DNA from: Begonia masoniana
Taxonomy: Eukaryota > Streptophyta > Magnoliopsida > Cucurbitales > Begoniaceae
Direction: 5' to 3'
DNA: 64,000 nucleotides
Assembly: GCA_022432975.1 (NCBI GenBank)
Contig: CM039502.1
Span: 73,923,497 to 73,987,496 of the forward strand
Below the pieces are notes generated by a model. It made no database searches. It saw only the letters and a program-made list of their open reading frames with translations, and was not told where the DNA came from. A program made the translations under genes and the position numbers. Shown here piece by piece: positions 1-11,847 of the stretch (the stretch's first letter is position 1; each line of letters starts with the position of its first letter).

Positions 1-589
1 GGGAAAGGGAGGGGAATGGGGGGCTGTGGTTCGGGTTCTGGAATTTGGAACCTTGGAATTGTTTAAATTATGCTTAATATGTTAGAATGTGATGAATTGG
101 TGATAGATTGAAAGTGTTTGTTGAAAAACCGAAAATGGAAAATTGGAATTTCCTAAAAAACAGTTCTGTTTTCTTGAATTTTGACCCTGCTATGATTATT
201 CGTTTTATATTCTCTCATGGTATGTTAAACTAGGTTGTTAGAGGAGTGCGTGGTCACTGGAATCGTTCGATTCCGATAACCGACGCAAAAATTAGGTGCG
301 ATCGAAGTTTCGGGTTGGTTTTTAATCGGACCAAATTAATGACTCGTTTAGTTAGTTGTGAGTTGGGTTAAGTTAGAAATGTTAGTTTTAGAATAAATTG
401 GCGAGTTTAAGCCTATGTACTAACGTGGATGTTGAATTGTGCTAGGTAAAGCCGTAGGTGACGTGACATGCCAAAACCGAGCTCGCTAGGACGCCAGGTA
501 AGTAGTAGTGTGGGTTTAAATGATTGAGAGTCGCCCATAAGGGCCTACACCACAGTTGTTTGCTTGTTGTGAGTCGTGTGTATGCGGTG

Positions 590-1720
590 AGTGGTCTGTA
601 TGCGATGTGTGTGTGTGTGGTGGCCATAGGTACGTGTGTGATGTGATGTGGAGGTGAAGTCATCGTTAGTTGGTCATGGTATGCAGGTTGTGAGTCGTAG
701 GTACGTGTGTGAAGTTATGTAGATGTGAAGTCATCGTTAGTTGGTCATGGTATGCAGGTTGTGAGTCGTAGGTGCGTGTGTGATGTGATGTGGAGATGAA
801 GTCGCGTTAGTTGGTCATGGAATGCAGGTTGGGGTTCGTAGGTACGTGCGTGACGTGATGTGGATGTGAAGTCGTTGTTAGTGGGTAGGTTGTGAGTCAT
901 GTGTAGGTTGTGGGTCTTGTGCTGGTTGTGGGTTAGTGGTATGTATGTTATGAGTCTTGTGCAGGCTGTAGGTGAGTTGTACGTAGGTTATGAGTATCGT
1001 GTAGGCCGTCGGTCAGTTGTTCGTAGGTGGTGAGTCTAGTGGGGTTGTGGGTAAGTTGTGCGTAAGTTGTGCGTAAGTGGAGAGTCATTCGTGCGTAGGA
1101 TGTGGGTTGGGTGAGTCTTATGTGTGTTGTGGCCATATTTACGTATGTGTATGTGTAGTCATTGTTAGTTGTATGTTGTGAGTTTTGCATACGTGGTGGG
1201 TTGTGGGTACGGGTGTGGACGAGAAGCCGTCCATAGTTGGTCATAGTGTGTAGGATGTGAGTCTTGTGTGTGTTGTGGCCATATGTACGTATGTGTATGT
1301 GTAGACATTGTTCGTTGTATGTTGTGAGTTTTGCATATGTGGCGGGTTGTGGGTACGGATGTGGACTAGAAGTTGTCGTTAGTTGGGCACGTTGTGTAGG
1401 TTGTGAGTCCTGTGTAGGTTGTGGGATAGTTTTGTGTAGGTTGTGAATCTTGTGTGGGTTGTGGGCTAGTTGTGTGTATGTTATGAGTCTTGTGCAGGTT
1501 ATGGGTTAATGATAAATATGTTACAAGTCTTGTACTGGTTGTGGGTTAGTGGCACGTATGTTATGAGTCTTATGCAGGCAGTGGGTGAGTTGTACGTCAG
1601 TTGTGAGCTTTGTGCACGTTATGGGTGGTAGGCACGTTTGTGATGTGATGCGCATGTGGAGTCGTTGTTAGTTGATTGTGATGCGTATGTGAAGTTGTAA
1701 TTAGTTGATTATGATCAGCA
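590..1720. repeat. degenerate GT-rich minisatellite, clearest period 70-71 bp
   Basis: The phrase TTGGTCATGG recurs at 670, 741 and 811 (spacing 71 and 70), each followed by a GCAGGTTGTGAGTCGTAGG-like segment and preceded by GTGAAGTCATCGTTAG-like sequence. To about 1720 the array decays into shorter, irregular units built on GGTTGTGAGTC and TTGTGCAGG. Short reading frames across it are low-complexity by-products of the repeat. Confidence 0.7.
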
Positions 1721-1816
1721 TGCATCATGTTTTAAAAGCTACGCAAAATGTTTTAAGCATGTTTTCAAGCACGGAGGGAGAGTAGTGGAGGTGAGGTATA
1801 GTGTGGACAAGAGATA

Positions 1817-2230
1817 GGGGCTGGGGTGTGACTGTGGGCCCCGTTTCCGGGATGAGCTGGGACGGTGGCGACGTGCCGATGGCAGCGCGATGTATCGACC
1901 GACTGTCTCGGGCAGTTGCACTTCGAGTCAAGACAGGGGCTGGAGTGTGACTGTGGGCCCCGTTTCCGGGATGAGCTGGGACGGTGGCGACGTGCCGATG
2001 GCAGCGCGGTGTATCGTCCGACTGTCTCGGGCGGTTGCACTTCGAGTCGAGGCAGGGGCTGGAATGCGACTGTGGGCCCCGTTTCCAGGATGAGCTGGGA
2101 CGGTGGCGACGTGCCGATGGCAGCGCGGTGTACCGACTGACTGTCTCGGGCGGTTGCATTTCGAGTCGGGATAGGGGAGGGGGTTTGGGTGTGACTTTAG
2201 GCCCCGTTCTTGGAGGAACCGGGACGGTGG
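1817..2230. repeat. GC-rich minisatellite, period 119 bp, about 3.5 copies
   Basis: Unit starts (GGGGCTGG or variant) fall at 1817, 1936, 2055 and 2174, exactly 119 bp apart; the fourth is diverged and truncated. Each unit includes GTGGGCCCCGTTTCC, GGACGGTGGCGACGTG and CTGTCTCGGGC. It is far more GC-rich than its surroundings. Reading frames stay open across it on both strands only because 119 is not a multiple of 3 and stops are rare in GC-rich sequence. Confidence 0.85.
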
Positions 2231-2947
2231 CGACGTGCTGGTAAACAGTGCGGTGTACGGACCGACTTCCCGGTGTGGTTACATTCCAAACCTCGGTGTG
2301 AGGCGATGCGATGAGATGATGACAACGTGTGTAGAGACCTGCATGTGTTAGGATTGCATAAACAATTTTCATGCTTCACGTTTATTTTTCAGCACTATAC
2401 TTGCTAAGCTTTGAGCTTACGGTGTGTTCTGTGGTGTAGGTACTGCTGAGCTGGTGGGTGTGTACTGAGAATCTGACTAGGCGTAGGTGGCAGTTGGTGG
2501 CGTGCGACCAGGGCCCCGGTTGATGACAGTGTTAGGGCGACCCGACCCAGGAAGAGCTGTAGCATGGTGTTGATGGGGAGTAGGACTTTTGTCTTTTGTG
2601 GGGGTATTTGTATTTGTTGTATATAGTTATAGTTAAGGGTGATATGTCACCCTATGCTGTGGACTTTCTTCGTTTTGGTCGATAGCATTGTCGTTCTGTT
2701 ATGATGATTGTTTGGAGATTTCGTAGACTGGATAGTTTTGTAGGAGTATTCTGGATAGGTTGGGATTTATTCGTTTGCAGGTACTTGGCATTTTGGAAGC
2801 GCCATTTTTAGGCGTTACTCTGCCAAAATTTTTGGGGAGGACGCCGTGGTGCTTAATGGTTAGGAATAAGGAAAATTAGTGAGTCGTTTAGCTCAGAGTA
2901 GTCCCTGTAGCGAACCGAGAATCCGGGTGGGTTTTCGGGGCGTTACA

Positions 2948-4569
2948 CATGCGAAATGGGTAGAATTTTTGGAAAGATTCCCATACATTTTGAAGTACTT
3001 AAAAGGATCTGATAACACTATTGCCGACACTCTATCACGTAAAACAATCCTTTTAACTGAACTAGGTGTTAGATTCTTCGGATTTGAGTGGATAAAGAAT
3101 ATGTATGAATCTGACAAGGACTTTGGAATGCCTTACCAAAATTGCCAAGACAAGGCAGAAGGAAGATATAATATTCTTGATGGATTTTTTATGAAAGGAG
3201 GTAAATTGTGCATACCCGATTGCAGTCTGAGACAATGTCTTATCAAAGAAGCCCATAGTGGAGGGTTGTCTGGACATTTTGGAGAAAAGAAAACTCTAGA
3301 GCTGTTGAAAGAACGATTCTATTGGCCTCATATGATGAAAGACGTGCACCACTACATTGAGCAGTGCATTATTTGTAAGAAGGCCAAGAGCAAGGTTCTA
3401 CCCCAATGACTCTACCTTCCCTTACCGGTTCTTACTCATCCTTGGGTAGAAATTAGCATAGATTTCGTTTAGGGTTACCATGAATGGGTCACAATAAGGA
3501 CTCCATCTTGGTTGTCGTGGACCGGTTCTCCAAGATGGCGCATTTTATCGCCTGTAACAAAACCGATGACTCTGCTGCTATAGCCGACCTATTCTTCAAG
3601 GAAATAGTTAGACTCCATGGAGTGCCTCAATTAATTGTGTCAGATCGTGATACTAAGTTTTTAAGCACTTTTTGGAAGACCTTATGGAATAAATTGGGGA
3701 CCAAGTTATGTTTTAGTACTTCATTCCATCCTCAAACGGACGGTCAAACAAAAGTGGTCAATAGGACATTGGGTACCCTTCTTCGCAGTGTAGTGGGTAA
3801 AAATCTAACCAATTGGGACATAGTGCTACCCCAAATTGAATTCTGTTACAACAGAAGCCTACACTCCACCACCCAGCAATCGCCCTTTGAGGTAGCCTAT
3901 GGTTTTAATCCACACTCACTACTGGACCTTATTCCTATTCCTACCCAGGATCTTATAAACCCTTCGGGGGCCAATAAAGCAGAGCAAGTTAAGAAATTAT
4001 ATGAGAAGGTTCGCTACACTATAGAAAAGAGTAATGCCAATTATGCTAAGCATGTCAATAAAGAACGAAAAGAAGTAATCTTCAACGTAGGAGATTTGGT
4101 GTGGATGCACCTTCGTAAAGAACGATTTCCAGCCAAGAGACGCTCCAAACTTCTACCTAGAGATGAAGGCCCCTTCAAGATATTAGAACGAATAAACAAT
4201 AATGCTTATAAATTGGAATTACATGGTGAGTATGGGGTGTCATTCACCTTTAATGTTCAAGATTTGTCCCCTTACATTGGAGAATTGGGGCATGAAGAGG
4301 AGGCTGAATAAATGAATTTGAGGACAAATCCTCAACCACCCAGAGGGGATGACATGCCAAGGAGACCCATCACAAGATCTCAAACTAGGGCCCATAATTT
4401 CCTTAACCAATTTTCTAATGATGTTGTTCTTCTTGCAGGTATTGATCCCATTGTGGACTTCACATGGGAACCAACTTTGGGAGATATGGATAGGCCCCTG
4501 CATAGCCTCAACTGGAACATTCAAACGGAGGCTTCAAGTAGCCCAATGGGAATTTGTCTAACTTTGTAA
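2948..4569 (+). pseudogene. Ty3/gypsy pol remnant: RNase H end and integrase (element 1)
   Basis: The frame opens in mid-protein with HAKWVEFLE and ADTLSR, the end of gypsy RNase H. The integrase zinc region follows (H..H, then CIICKKAKSK). A stop at about 3407 and a frame change break the linker. From 3484 the integrase core runs with [12 protein letters not shown] (first Asp) and VSDRDTKF (second Asp). The third catalytic position is changed: [14 protein letters not shown] has Lys where the family has Glu (codon 3751-3753, AAA for GAA). A GPF/Y-like end ([15 protein letters not shown]) and a tail with PITRSQTRA follow. No chromodomain is visible. The style resembles CRM/Galadriel-type chromoviruses, but the lineage is uncertain. 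RT and upstream parts are missing because the LTR at 1-2947 cuts the gene. Confidence 0.85.
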
Positions 4570-5846
4570 TATTGTTTTTTTTTAACTTATTTAGCAGACT
4601 CTCACCTTTTTGTATGAATTATTTTAATTGCATCATGCATTAGATTGTATGTTTAGGACTAGATGTATGATGGTGGATGATGGATTGAAGACTTAGTCAA
4701 CAAAGGAGATAGCTACTTCAACAAATTGGACTCAACCCAAGACTAAGCCCAAAGGAGAGCCCAACTATAAGGTGTGGAATTTGCAGGTACATTGGGAAGT
4801 GGCAACATGGATCATTGACAAGGCAAAAGCTCATCCATTGATCAATTTTGGCGCGGGTTAGCTTGGACCATAGATCTGGTGCGCGCGCGGGTGATCGCCA
4901 AGCCCTCGAATGTGGCGCAGGTGGCTGATAGCCTTCAGATCAAGAGCGCCACAGATCCTCATCTCCACCGTTGAATAAGCGCTCGCAGGTAGCAGCGAGG
5001 GCTCTCAGATTGGCGCGCACTGGATGGAGATCTGCACCATTGGTAAGGTGCGTTGCTGCAGCTTGGGAGCGTCGGATGATGTGAGCGCGGCAGCTGATGA
5101 TTCGACGATAGGCGCGTGCTCAGATGCTTCATCTTGACCACCGATTGCTCTCCAATCCAAAGGCTAAAATCCACTCTTCCAATTGCCAAACCCTAATAAT
5201 CCACCCTAGGTTGTCTATCTAAACATTGCATTGGTGTGTGTAAAAGAACTTTTTCCCATTTTTATAAAATTGCTCTTTCCCTAACCAAGTGTTAGAAGCC
5301 CTTCGGGTGTTCCTCAATTCTTGAATCGAGTGGAGAAGTCCTCCATTATTTCTCTAGCTTTGGGTTGCTAGGTGAACTCTTATTCATTCCCTCACCTTTT
5401 TTCTTTCTTGAGAGTTGAAGGTTTTGAGGAAGAAAACCTAGTCCTACGGTGGTCGTTTTTCCTCTGAAAAAATGTGCACCCGAGAGCACGCGTAAGATAG
5501 CTCCCGGGTCCGACAAGGGTATTTTCATTTCCCTCACATTTTCACACACATTTCATCTCTTTACATTCGGCCGTCACTCCTCACACACTTCACCTTTATT
5601 TTATTGCATTTTTCTTCATCTCCTTTGCATTCTTCTTCACAATTTTCACACACACCTTCCACCTTCATTTTTGTTCTATTTTCTCTTGCATTTAATGCAT
5701 TTTCATCCCATGTAATATTCAGCCATCAACATTCACCACCATCTCCTTTATTTCATTGCATTCTTCTTCTTCATTTGGTTTCACTTTCTCCTCAGTTTTT
5801 GTCACTTCTCACACACCCGAGCACTTGTTTATTTTCGTGGGTTACA
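4570..5846 (+). mobile_element. probable 3' UTR and 3' LTR of element 1
   Basis: This non-coding stretch directly follows the pol tail. It is rich in TTTC and CACATTTTCA pyrimidine tracts from 5520 to 5830, and ends GTGGGTTACA at 5846, a plausible LTR terminus. The LTR start is not clear (a TGTATGATGG near 4663 is one candidate), so the boundary is approximate. No upstream LTR is available for comparison. Confidence 0.4.
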
Positions 5847-6297
5847 CGGCCCCTTTTCTAAGGGCCCCCGTGTCAAAGTGATAGATTTTTTTCTAGCTGA
5901 AAATTTGCAGCAACTAATGGAGAGGAGAGGAGAAATACGGGAAGGAAAAGAGAAAAGAGAAAGTACTGTAAAATCAACCAAAAATTTAATAAAGATAAAT
6001 TTTCGAATAAATTTTTCGTGAATTTTAAGTGTAAATTTGAGCCTGATTGCCCAAATTTTTGGAAAGTGGTGACGTACGAATTTTTGATCACTTATGACCC
6101 GTACGAAAAATTTAAAGCAATTGATTAAAATTTTAAGTTGACGTTCTTGTGTTTCAAGTGAATTAAATTCATGGGACAAGAGCGTCAGATTTTATCGAAG
6201 GAAATTATTCGGTAAGGATTGAAATCGAATAATCGAAAACCATTAAATAGTTTTAATATAAAATAAAATTAAATAATTAAAAATTTAATTTTAAAAG

Positions 6298-6324
6298 AAT
6301 AAGGTTTTCAAAGAAAACCTTATT
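6298..6324. repeat. perfect short hairpin
   Basis: AATAAGGTTTTC, a 3-nt loop AAA, then its exact reverse complement GAAAACCTTATT. It lies just before the presumed 5'UTR-like segment of the LTR block. A possible RNA stem; no function is assigned. Confidence 0.7.
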
Positions 6325-8122
6325 GTTTTCTTTCTGTCAGTAGCCACCAGAGAGAAAGAGACAACGCGAGGGAGAAACTGTCGACGCTGGAATGACCACC
6401 GATCGACCCGATCTTGGTGTCAAACTCTTCGTCTCGAAGAGTAGATCAACGTTGGCGAAGAGAGTTTTTGAAGGTAAGCTCTCTAACTCTGGATTTTTGG
6501 CCGAGAAGTTTCAGGTTTTTGGGTTTTTTTTTATCTGTGTTTTGAGGTCTATTGTTTGGTGTTTTTGGCAGGAATTGACCGGAAAGAAGGTAAGAAACGT
6601 GTTGGAAACGAGTTTTGGCAAGGAAAGGGTTGGAAAATCGAGTTTTGGCACTCCGTCATTGACGATTGAGTCAACTCGGCCGTGGGGCGAGTCATTTCGG
6701 GAAATGGGCCGAGTTAACTAGAGCCCAAGGCCGAGTTGCACCTGGGTTGTGACCAGAACAGCCTGAGCCGAGTTTGGGCCAAGACCAGCCCGTCTCGAGC
6801 CAGGTCTAACCCGAGCCCAACTGGGTCAGGTTCGTCTGGGCTAGACCAGATCGGGTCAGACCGATCCAACCTGAACCATACCTCAACCCAAATCGAACCG
6901 GTCCGACCCGACCCAACCCGGTCAAAAAAAAGTCAAAGTCAATAGTTGACTTTGACATTAACTTTGCTCATTGGTCAAAAAGTCAACTCAAGCCTTTTGG
7001 ACCTGTTTTCGCCCCGGTTCGCAGTTTATATCGTTTATAACCCCAATTGGATCTTAACTGGGTTCCTCCCTTGTTTTGACTCTCAGATTCAGAGGATTTC
7101 GCTGAGTTCGAAGCAATTCTTGAGGAGCCACAGTTTGCTGAGGATATGAGGACTCGCCTCAGGGGTATCAGTTATTATACTTATTGCGTTATACCTAGCC
7201 TAGCATGCACGTATATTATTTTTTGTGGGATACCACTAGTATTGACGTCGGCATTTTTACTGGCATGAACATTTTGCATTATTAAGACATGTATACATTT
7301 TGACTGATTCATATTGCCTAGTGGATTTTAAATGCCATGTTTTAGTCGCCCTAGCCGACGGGCTCGATTTGAGATTTATTATATTGGCATGCAGATGAAT
7401 TTTATTCATGCATTGGTTTTCTACCGTGCCATTTGTAGTGATACTAGAGATAACCGTCTGGCACTCTTAACTGGGCCCATACACTGAGCATATCAGGGAG
7501 TTTTGCCCAGTTGCACCCGTGTTTGAGGGTTATTGTAGTACTCCCCACACTTGTTTAGATATGGTACTCCCCCTTATAATAGGAGGAATGTGTGGTATGC
7601 CCCGTGAATGTCGGAATGGGCTCTGAGCTATGCTAGCCCCGTTACCCGACTTGGCCAGTGTCTGTTCATTGATACCCCCAGTATGATAAGTCCACTGTGT
7701 GGTCCCCTTGGTCTCAGGGTTGAGTGGTTGTTGAGTCCCTGCTAGTGTGCTCTAGCGCATGTGTCCCGGTGGCCTAGAGTTGAGTGGTTGTGGTTGACCT
7801 TTTCTCTTCTCCCTATGAGGTCCTGCCTGGTGTTATCGCGCCCTTTCCTTGTGGTGTGGTTCGAAGGATCCTTGAGTGACCTCCATTTTCACTGTACACC
7901 TGACTATGTACATTAATATGATTGATGCAGGCATATTTTTACTATATAGCTATTTTATTTTATAAAGCTAGCTCATCAATCGATTTAAAATGAGAAGAGA
8001 ATTTAATAATATTGAAATTGGTTTTGGTTTTTAAAACGTGCATTGATTTTAAGCGGCCCTGCCTATTTTGAGAGTAGTAGGTATAACATCTCATACTGAG
8101 TTTGTCACTCACCCCAACGACT

Positions 8123-8174
8123 CCCCCCCCCCCCCCCCCCCTCTCCCTCTCCCTCTCCCTCTCCCTCTCCCTCT
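8123..8174. repeat. poly-C followed by (CCCTCT)n microsatellite
   Basis: A run of about 19 C is followed by roughly five CCCTCT units. The minus strand reads as a poly-Gly / Gly-Glu peptide, which is an artefact of the repeat. Confidence 0.95.
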
Positions 8175-8484
8175 ATAGGTAAAGGAAGGAGGAAAAAGAA
8201 GTGAATCCGATTTGTGTTGGGTTTTCCTTGAGTCAACCATTTTATCTCTTCTACTTTGAAATATGTAAGGACATATGTTGGATTGCACCGTACATTGTGC
8301 ATTTACTTCTTTTTTCATTTTCCTCTATTCCTACTATAGTTTGTATTCTCACATTTTTTTATTTTCAGAGGTAATGGATCGATCATAAAACTTCCGCATA
8401 AAGCCTTAGGTTAGACGGTAGACCTCTCCAAAGTTGATCGTTTAATCTGGCATTTCTGTTAGGCCCCCTCTCGGGTCGTGACCA

Positions 8485-9176
8485 GTACTTTACTAACAAA
8501 ACTGAAAACAACAAACTTAAATAGATAAGTTTAAAACTTTAAGATGTGTCACCTATTGCTTAAGCCAACAATGTCTCATTCCCCTTTTTGATTTTTTCAA
8601 CGCCATCTTCCTCCTTAATAGAATCAGATTTTGATAAAATTCTTTTCCATTTCCATAATTATCATTTCATTAACTTTTAACCAATATTAGATAAGTATTC
8701 ACAAAATTGCATAAGGTGGCATGTTTCTATTTGGCCAACACTCACCTAATCCGTCTCTCTTAACCAATAAAGTCAGCAAAAATTACATAAGGTGGCATGT
8801 TTATTTTTGGCCAACGGTCACCTAATCCATCTCTCTCTTAACCTTAATAAAATCAGCAAATGACTTTCACTTAAAGCCTTCTCACGTGATGCATACTATA
8901 TCCTCAAAGAAAGTTTGACTTTGTCAAACTTTTAACTCTCCTTCAATTTTCTTTAAGCATACAGCAAATCCCTTAATAAATTTAACTAATCAAACATTGA
9001 TTTTCCTCTGCCTTTCATTTCTTATTCTCTTGTGTTTTCATCAATCGTGAATGACCATTAAATTTTAACACAAAATACATAACAATTAGACAATATTAAC
9101 TTAAAGGCATACATAAAACTTTACGCCGATATAAGTTTTGGGTGTTGCAGCCTGGCCTGCAACAGTCTTGTGACCG
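8485..9176. other. AT-rich non-coding stretch with a local tandem duplication
   Basis: The only structure I see is a direct duplication of about 76-82 bp (8703-8778 and 8779-8860): both copies carry CATAAGGTGGCATGTTT, TTGGCCAAC and TCACCTAATCC. Near 9148 an 8-bp-arm inverted repeat (TGTTGCAG ... CTGCAACA) sits just upstream of the hAT coding remains. No hAT terminal inverted repeat is visible, so the left end of that element is missing or unrecognisable. Confidence 0.6.
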
Positions 9177-9536
9177 TTGTCCACCCTCTCATCTTCTCCT
9201 ATAAATTATCTTCCACCCTCTCTTTTTTTTTGCCAATCTCTCTCAATCTCGCTCAATATGTTGAATTCATTCTTTAATTTGCTCTCAATCCATTTGGTGC
9301 TTTCAATCTATTATTCAATTTGCTTCAACAAGATAAAATTTAGTTTATTTTTTACATATATTTACATAATTTTTAATTATATTTGTAGTTATACTAACTA
9401 AAATTTTTTACATTAATTTTTTTTGTAGGTTTCGTATATGTGGAGTTGATCAATTCACACCATCTACAAGCTTTTGTTGGACATTGGTTTTGTGGTATCA
9501 TTTTCTTATTTGAAATTTACTTTAAAAATTTATTTA

Positions 9537-11683
9537 TGGATCCATGTAATTATAATATTGATGATGATATTGAAGAAATTAAAGAAATAAATTCTGCATT
9601 TTCAATAGGGCAATCATCTGCACAAGCATCCACATCACCTCAAAAAAAAAAAAGAAACAAAACGTCTGAAGTATGGAAACATTTTGTAATAAAATAAATT
9701 AAAATTGGTGGAAAAGTAGAATCTAGAACTCAATGCAACTATTGTATTAAAAATCATGCATATATTTTGGTAGTTCAACTAGCTCACTAGGTAGGCATTA
9801 TCAAAAATATCACTTAAACGAGTAAATTAGAGACCCTACACAAATATTATTGAATGCTAGTGGTAGTGGCACTTTTTTGTATTCACAAAATAAAATAAGA
9901 GAATGAATAGCAAAACTTGTAGCACAATGTGAGTTGCCTTTAGCGTTCATCGATAGTGATGAATTTGAAAAACTTATGAAAGAATATACTACTCCTAATT
10001 TTAAACGTGTTCCTAGAAGTATAACTAGAATTGATATTATTAAAATATTTAATAATATGATAAATGAACTAATTTTATTTTTTTCAAGTACATCTTCAAT
10101 GTTTATTTGTATCACCTCTAATTTATGGAGTGCACGTAATTTTAAAGGCTATGTTGTTGTAATTTTTCATCTTATTGATGACTCTTAGCAATTAAATAAA
10201 AGAATTTTAGGATTTCGTAATTGTGAATATCTCCACACTGGTATTACAATTTACAAATATATTATAACGATATTGCAAGAATATTCTATTTGAGATAGAA
10301 TATTTAGCATAACACTTGATAATGTTAGTGCTAACGATACTGTTATTTTTTATTTTAAAAATTATTTTCAATTAGCTACTACTGACGATTCTCTTTTCCA
10401 TATGAGATGTGTTTGTCATATTTTAAATTTAGTTGTTAAAGATGGTATGACATATATTTCGCCTCATATTGAATTAATTAGATCCATAATTTTTTATATA
10501 ATTGGATCTAATTTGAGGCAACAAAAATATATAGATTTTTGTAAAGCTACCTAATTAAAACCACAAAAATTAAAAACCGATGTAGATAATAGGTGGAATT
10601 CTACTTATTTAATGTTGGAAATGTTAGGCCATATTGGCAAGTTATTTGTACTTTTATTAATGAGAAAACACCAAGTATTAATCTTGATAAATCTAGTTGC
10701 GATATAGCCTATATATTTCTTGATTTTTTTAAACTATTTTATGATGGTACAAATGAATGTTCGAGAATTTATTATCTCACTTCTCATCTTGTTCTCCTAA
10801 TTTTTATAAACTTAACAGGTAATTTTGCACAATATCGTCATATAGATAAATTTAGAGATATACTTAATAAAATGGAAACAAAATTTAAAAAATATTAGCT
10901 TGACATTCCTCCTATATTTGTTATACCGGAGGATGTAAACAGTGGATGACGTCATCAGAAGAGGAGATGACGTCAGACGGAAGATGCAGGCAGCTGATAG
11001 AATCGGAGGATGTAAACAGTGGATGACGTCATCAGAAGAGGAGATGACGTCAGACGGAAGATGCAGGCAGCTGATAGAATCGGAGGATGTAAACAAAGGA
11101 TGACGTCATTGGAATAGGAGATGACGTCAGACGGAAGATGCAGGCAGCTGATAGAATCGGAGGATGTAAACAGTGGATGACGTCATCAGAAGAGGAGATG
11201 ACGTCAGACGGAAGATGCAGGCAGCTGATAGAATCGGAGGATGTAAACAAAGGATGACGTCATTGGAATAGGAGATGACGTCAGACGGAAGATGCAGGCA
11301 GCTGATAGAATCGGAGGATGTAAACAGTGGATGACGTCATCAGAAGAGGAGATGACGTCAGACGGAAGATGCAGGCAGCTGATAGAATCGGAGGATGTAA
11401 ACAGTGGATGACGTCATCAGAAGAGGGGAAAATATTTTCCATCACATATCACATTCTTTCTATAATGACACGAGATCTACTAACACTTCCGGTCTCTACC
11501 ATAGCATCGAAGTTTGCTTTTAGTGCAGGTCGACGTGTGTACGATGAATGCCGAGGACGAGTTACACCCGATCTCGTAGAGGCACTCATTTGCATGAAGG
11601 ATTGGAACGACGCCATTACGAAAAACCAACAACGAGAGGACGAAATACTTGAAGACTTTAAAAATTTGGATGTTGAATATTAG
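9537..11683 (+). pseudogene. hAT (Ac-like) transposase pseudogene, split by a tandem array
   Basis: The conceptual product has the order of plant hAT transposases. A BED zinc finger begins around SEVWKHF (9667) with its CNYC pair near 9735. A central RNase H-like region is recognisable by SNLWSARN (10120), MRCVCHILNLV (10404) and DNRWNST (10587). The C-terminal dimerisation domain reads ILSIMTRDLL, VSTIASKFAFSAGRR, VEALICMKDW (11457-11610). At least ten in-frame stops or frame changes interrupt it. From 10927 to 11426 it is interrupted by a 77-bp tandem array, and well over 100 codons between the central and C-terminal domains are absent there. No functional transposase can be made. Confidence 0.85.
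10927..11426. repeat. 77-bp TGACGTCA tandem array A, about 6.5 units, inside the hAT gene
   Basis: CAGCTGATAG phase markers lie at 10991, 11068, 11145, 11222, 11299 and 11376, all exactly 77 bp apart. Each unit has two TGACGTCA palindromes 21 bp apart. Two unit types occur: type 1 (AACAGTGG, CATCAGAAGAGG) and type 2 (AACAAAGG, CATTGGAATAGG), in the order 1-1-2-1-2-1-1. Type 2 also occurs in the left LTR of element 2, so the array most likely came from an LTR of that family. It is separated from that LTR (start 11848) by 421 bp of hAT sequence. Confidence 0.95.
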
Positions 11684-11847
11684 CATTGTAATTTAAATTT
11701 TGAAGTATTTTTTCAACTTGTAATTTTTTTGGACATTTTGCATATGATTGACAATTAGATGGGTGCCAACCTAGTTGGGATGTGTCTAATTTGTAGTGAT
11801 ACAAATGTCAAATTTATAATGAATGTCAAATTTATAATGAATGTTAT

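Larger units (their letters stand above)
1..2947 (-). mobile_element. LTR terminus of a long gypsy-type LTR (outer end off-window)
   Basis: No credible coding sequence is present. The right edge is sharp: it ends GGGGCGTTACA at 2947, and directly after it a gypsy pol reading frame starts in mid-domain. Read on the minus strand the edge begins TGTAACGCCCC, like the chromovirus LTR starts seen elsewhere in this window (TGTAACACC at 22419 and 59972), so I infer a minus-strand element inserted into the older pol. If LTR throughout, it exceeds 2.9 kb. CATGC at 2948-2952 would be the right target duplication; its partner is outside the window. It carries two minisatellites, listed separately. Confidence 0.55.
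5871..8484 (+). mobile_element. LTR-like block, possibly a solo LTR
   Basis: It starts TGTCAAAGTG and ends GGGTCGTGACCA, giving TG...CA ends typical of LTRs. The order of features resembles the element 6 LTR at 62120: an AT-rich leader, then an AGAGAGAAAGAG tract and a 5'UTR-like segment near 6340-6480. No primer-binding site or coding follows at 8485, and I see no matching target duplication, so a solo or truncated LTR is an inference. It contains a perfect hairpin at 6298-6324 and a C/T microsatellite at 8123-8174. Confidence 0.4.

Noticed and set aside
1725..2372. A 215-codon minus-strand frame
   Set aside because: It is the 119-bp GC-rich minisatellite translated; repeated Pro/Arg/Ser peptides without a domain.
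11327..11683. Functional fusion gene of array-derived peptide with the hAT dimerisation domain
   Set aside because: The frame is open by chance across the array edge and the upstream transposase is full of stops; no sign of a promoter or splice structure.
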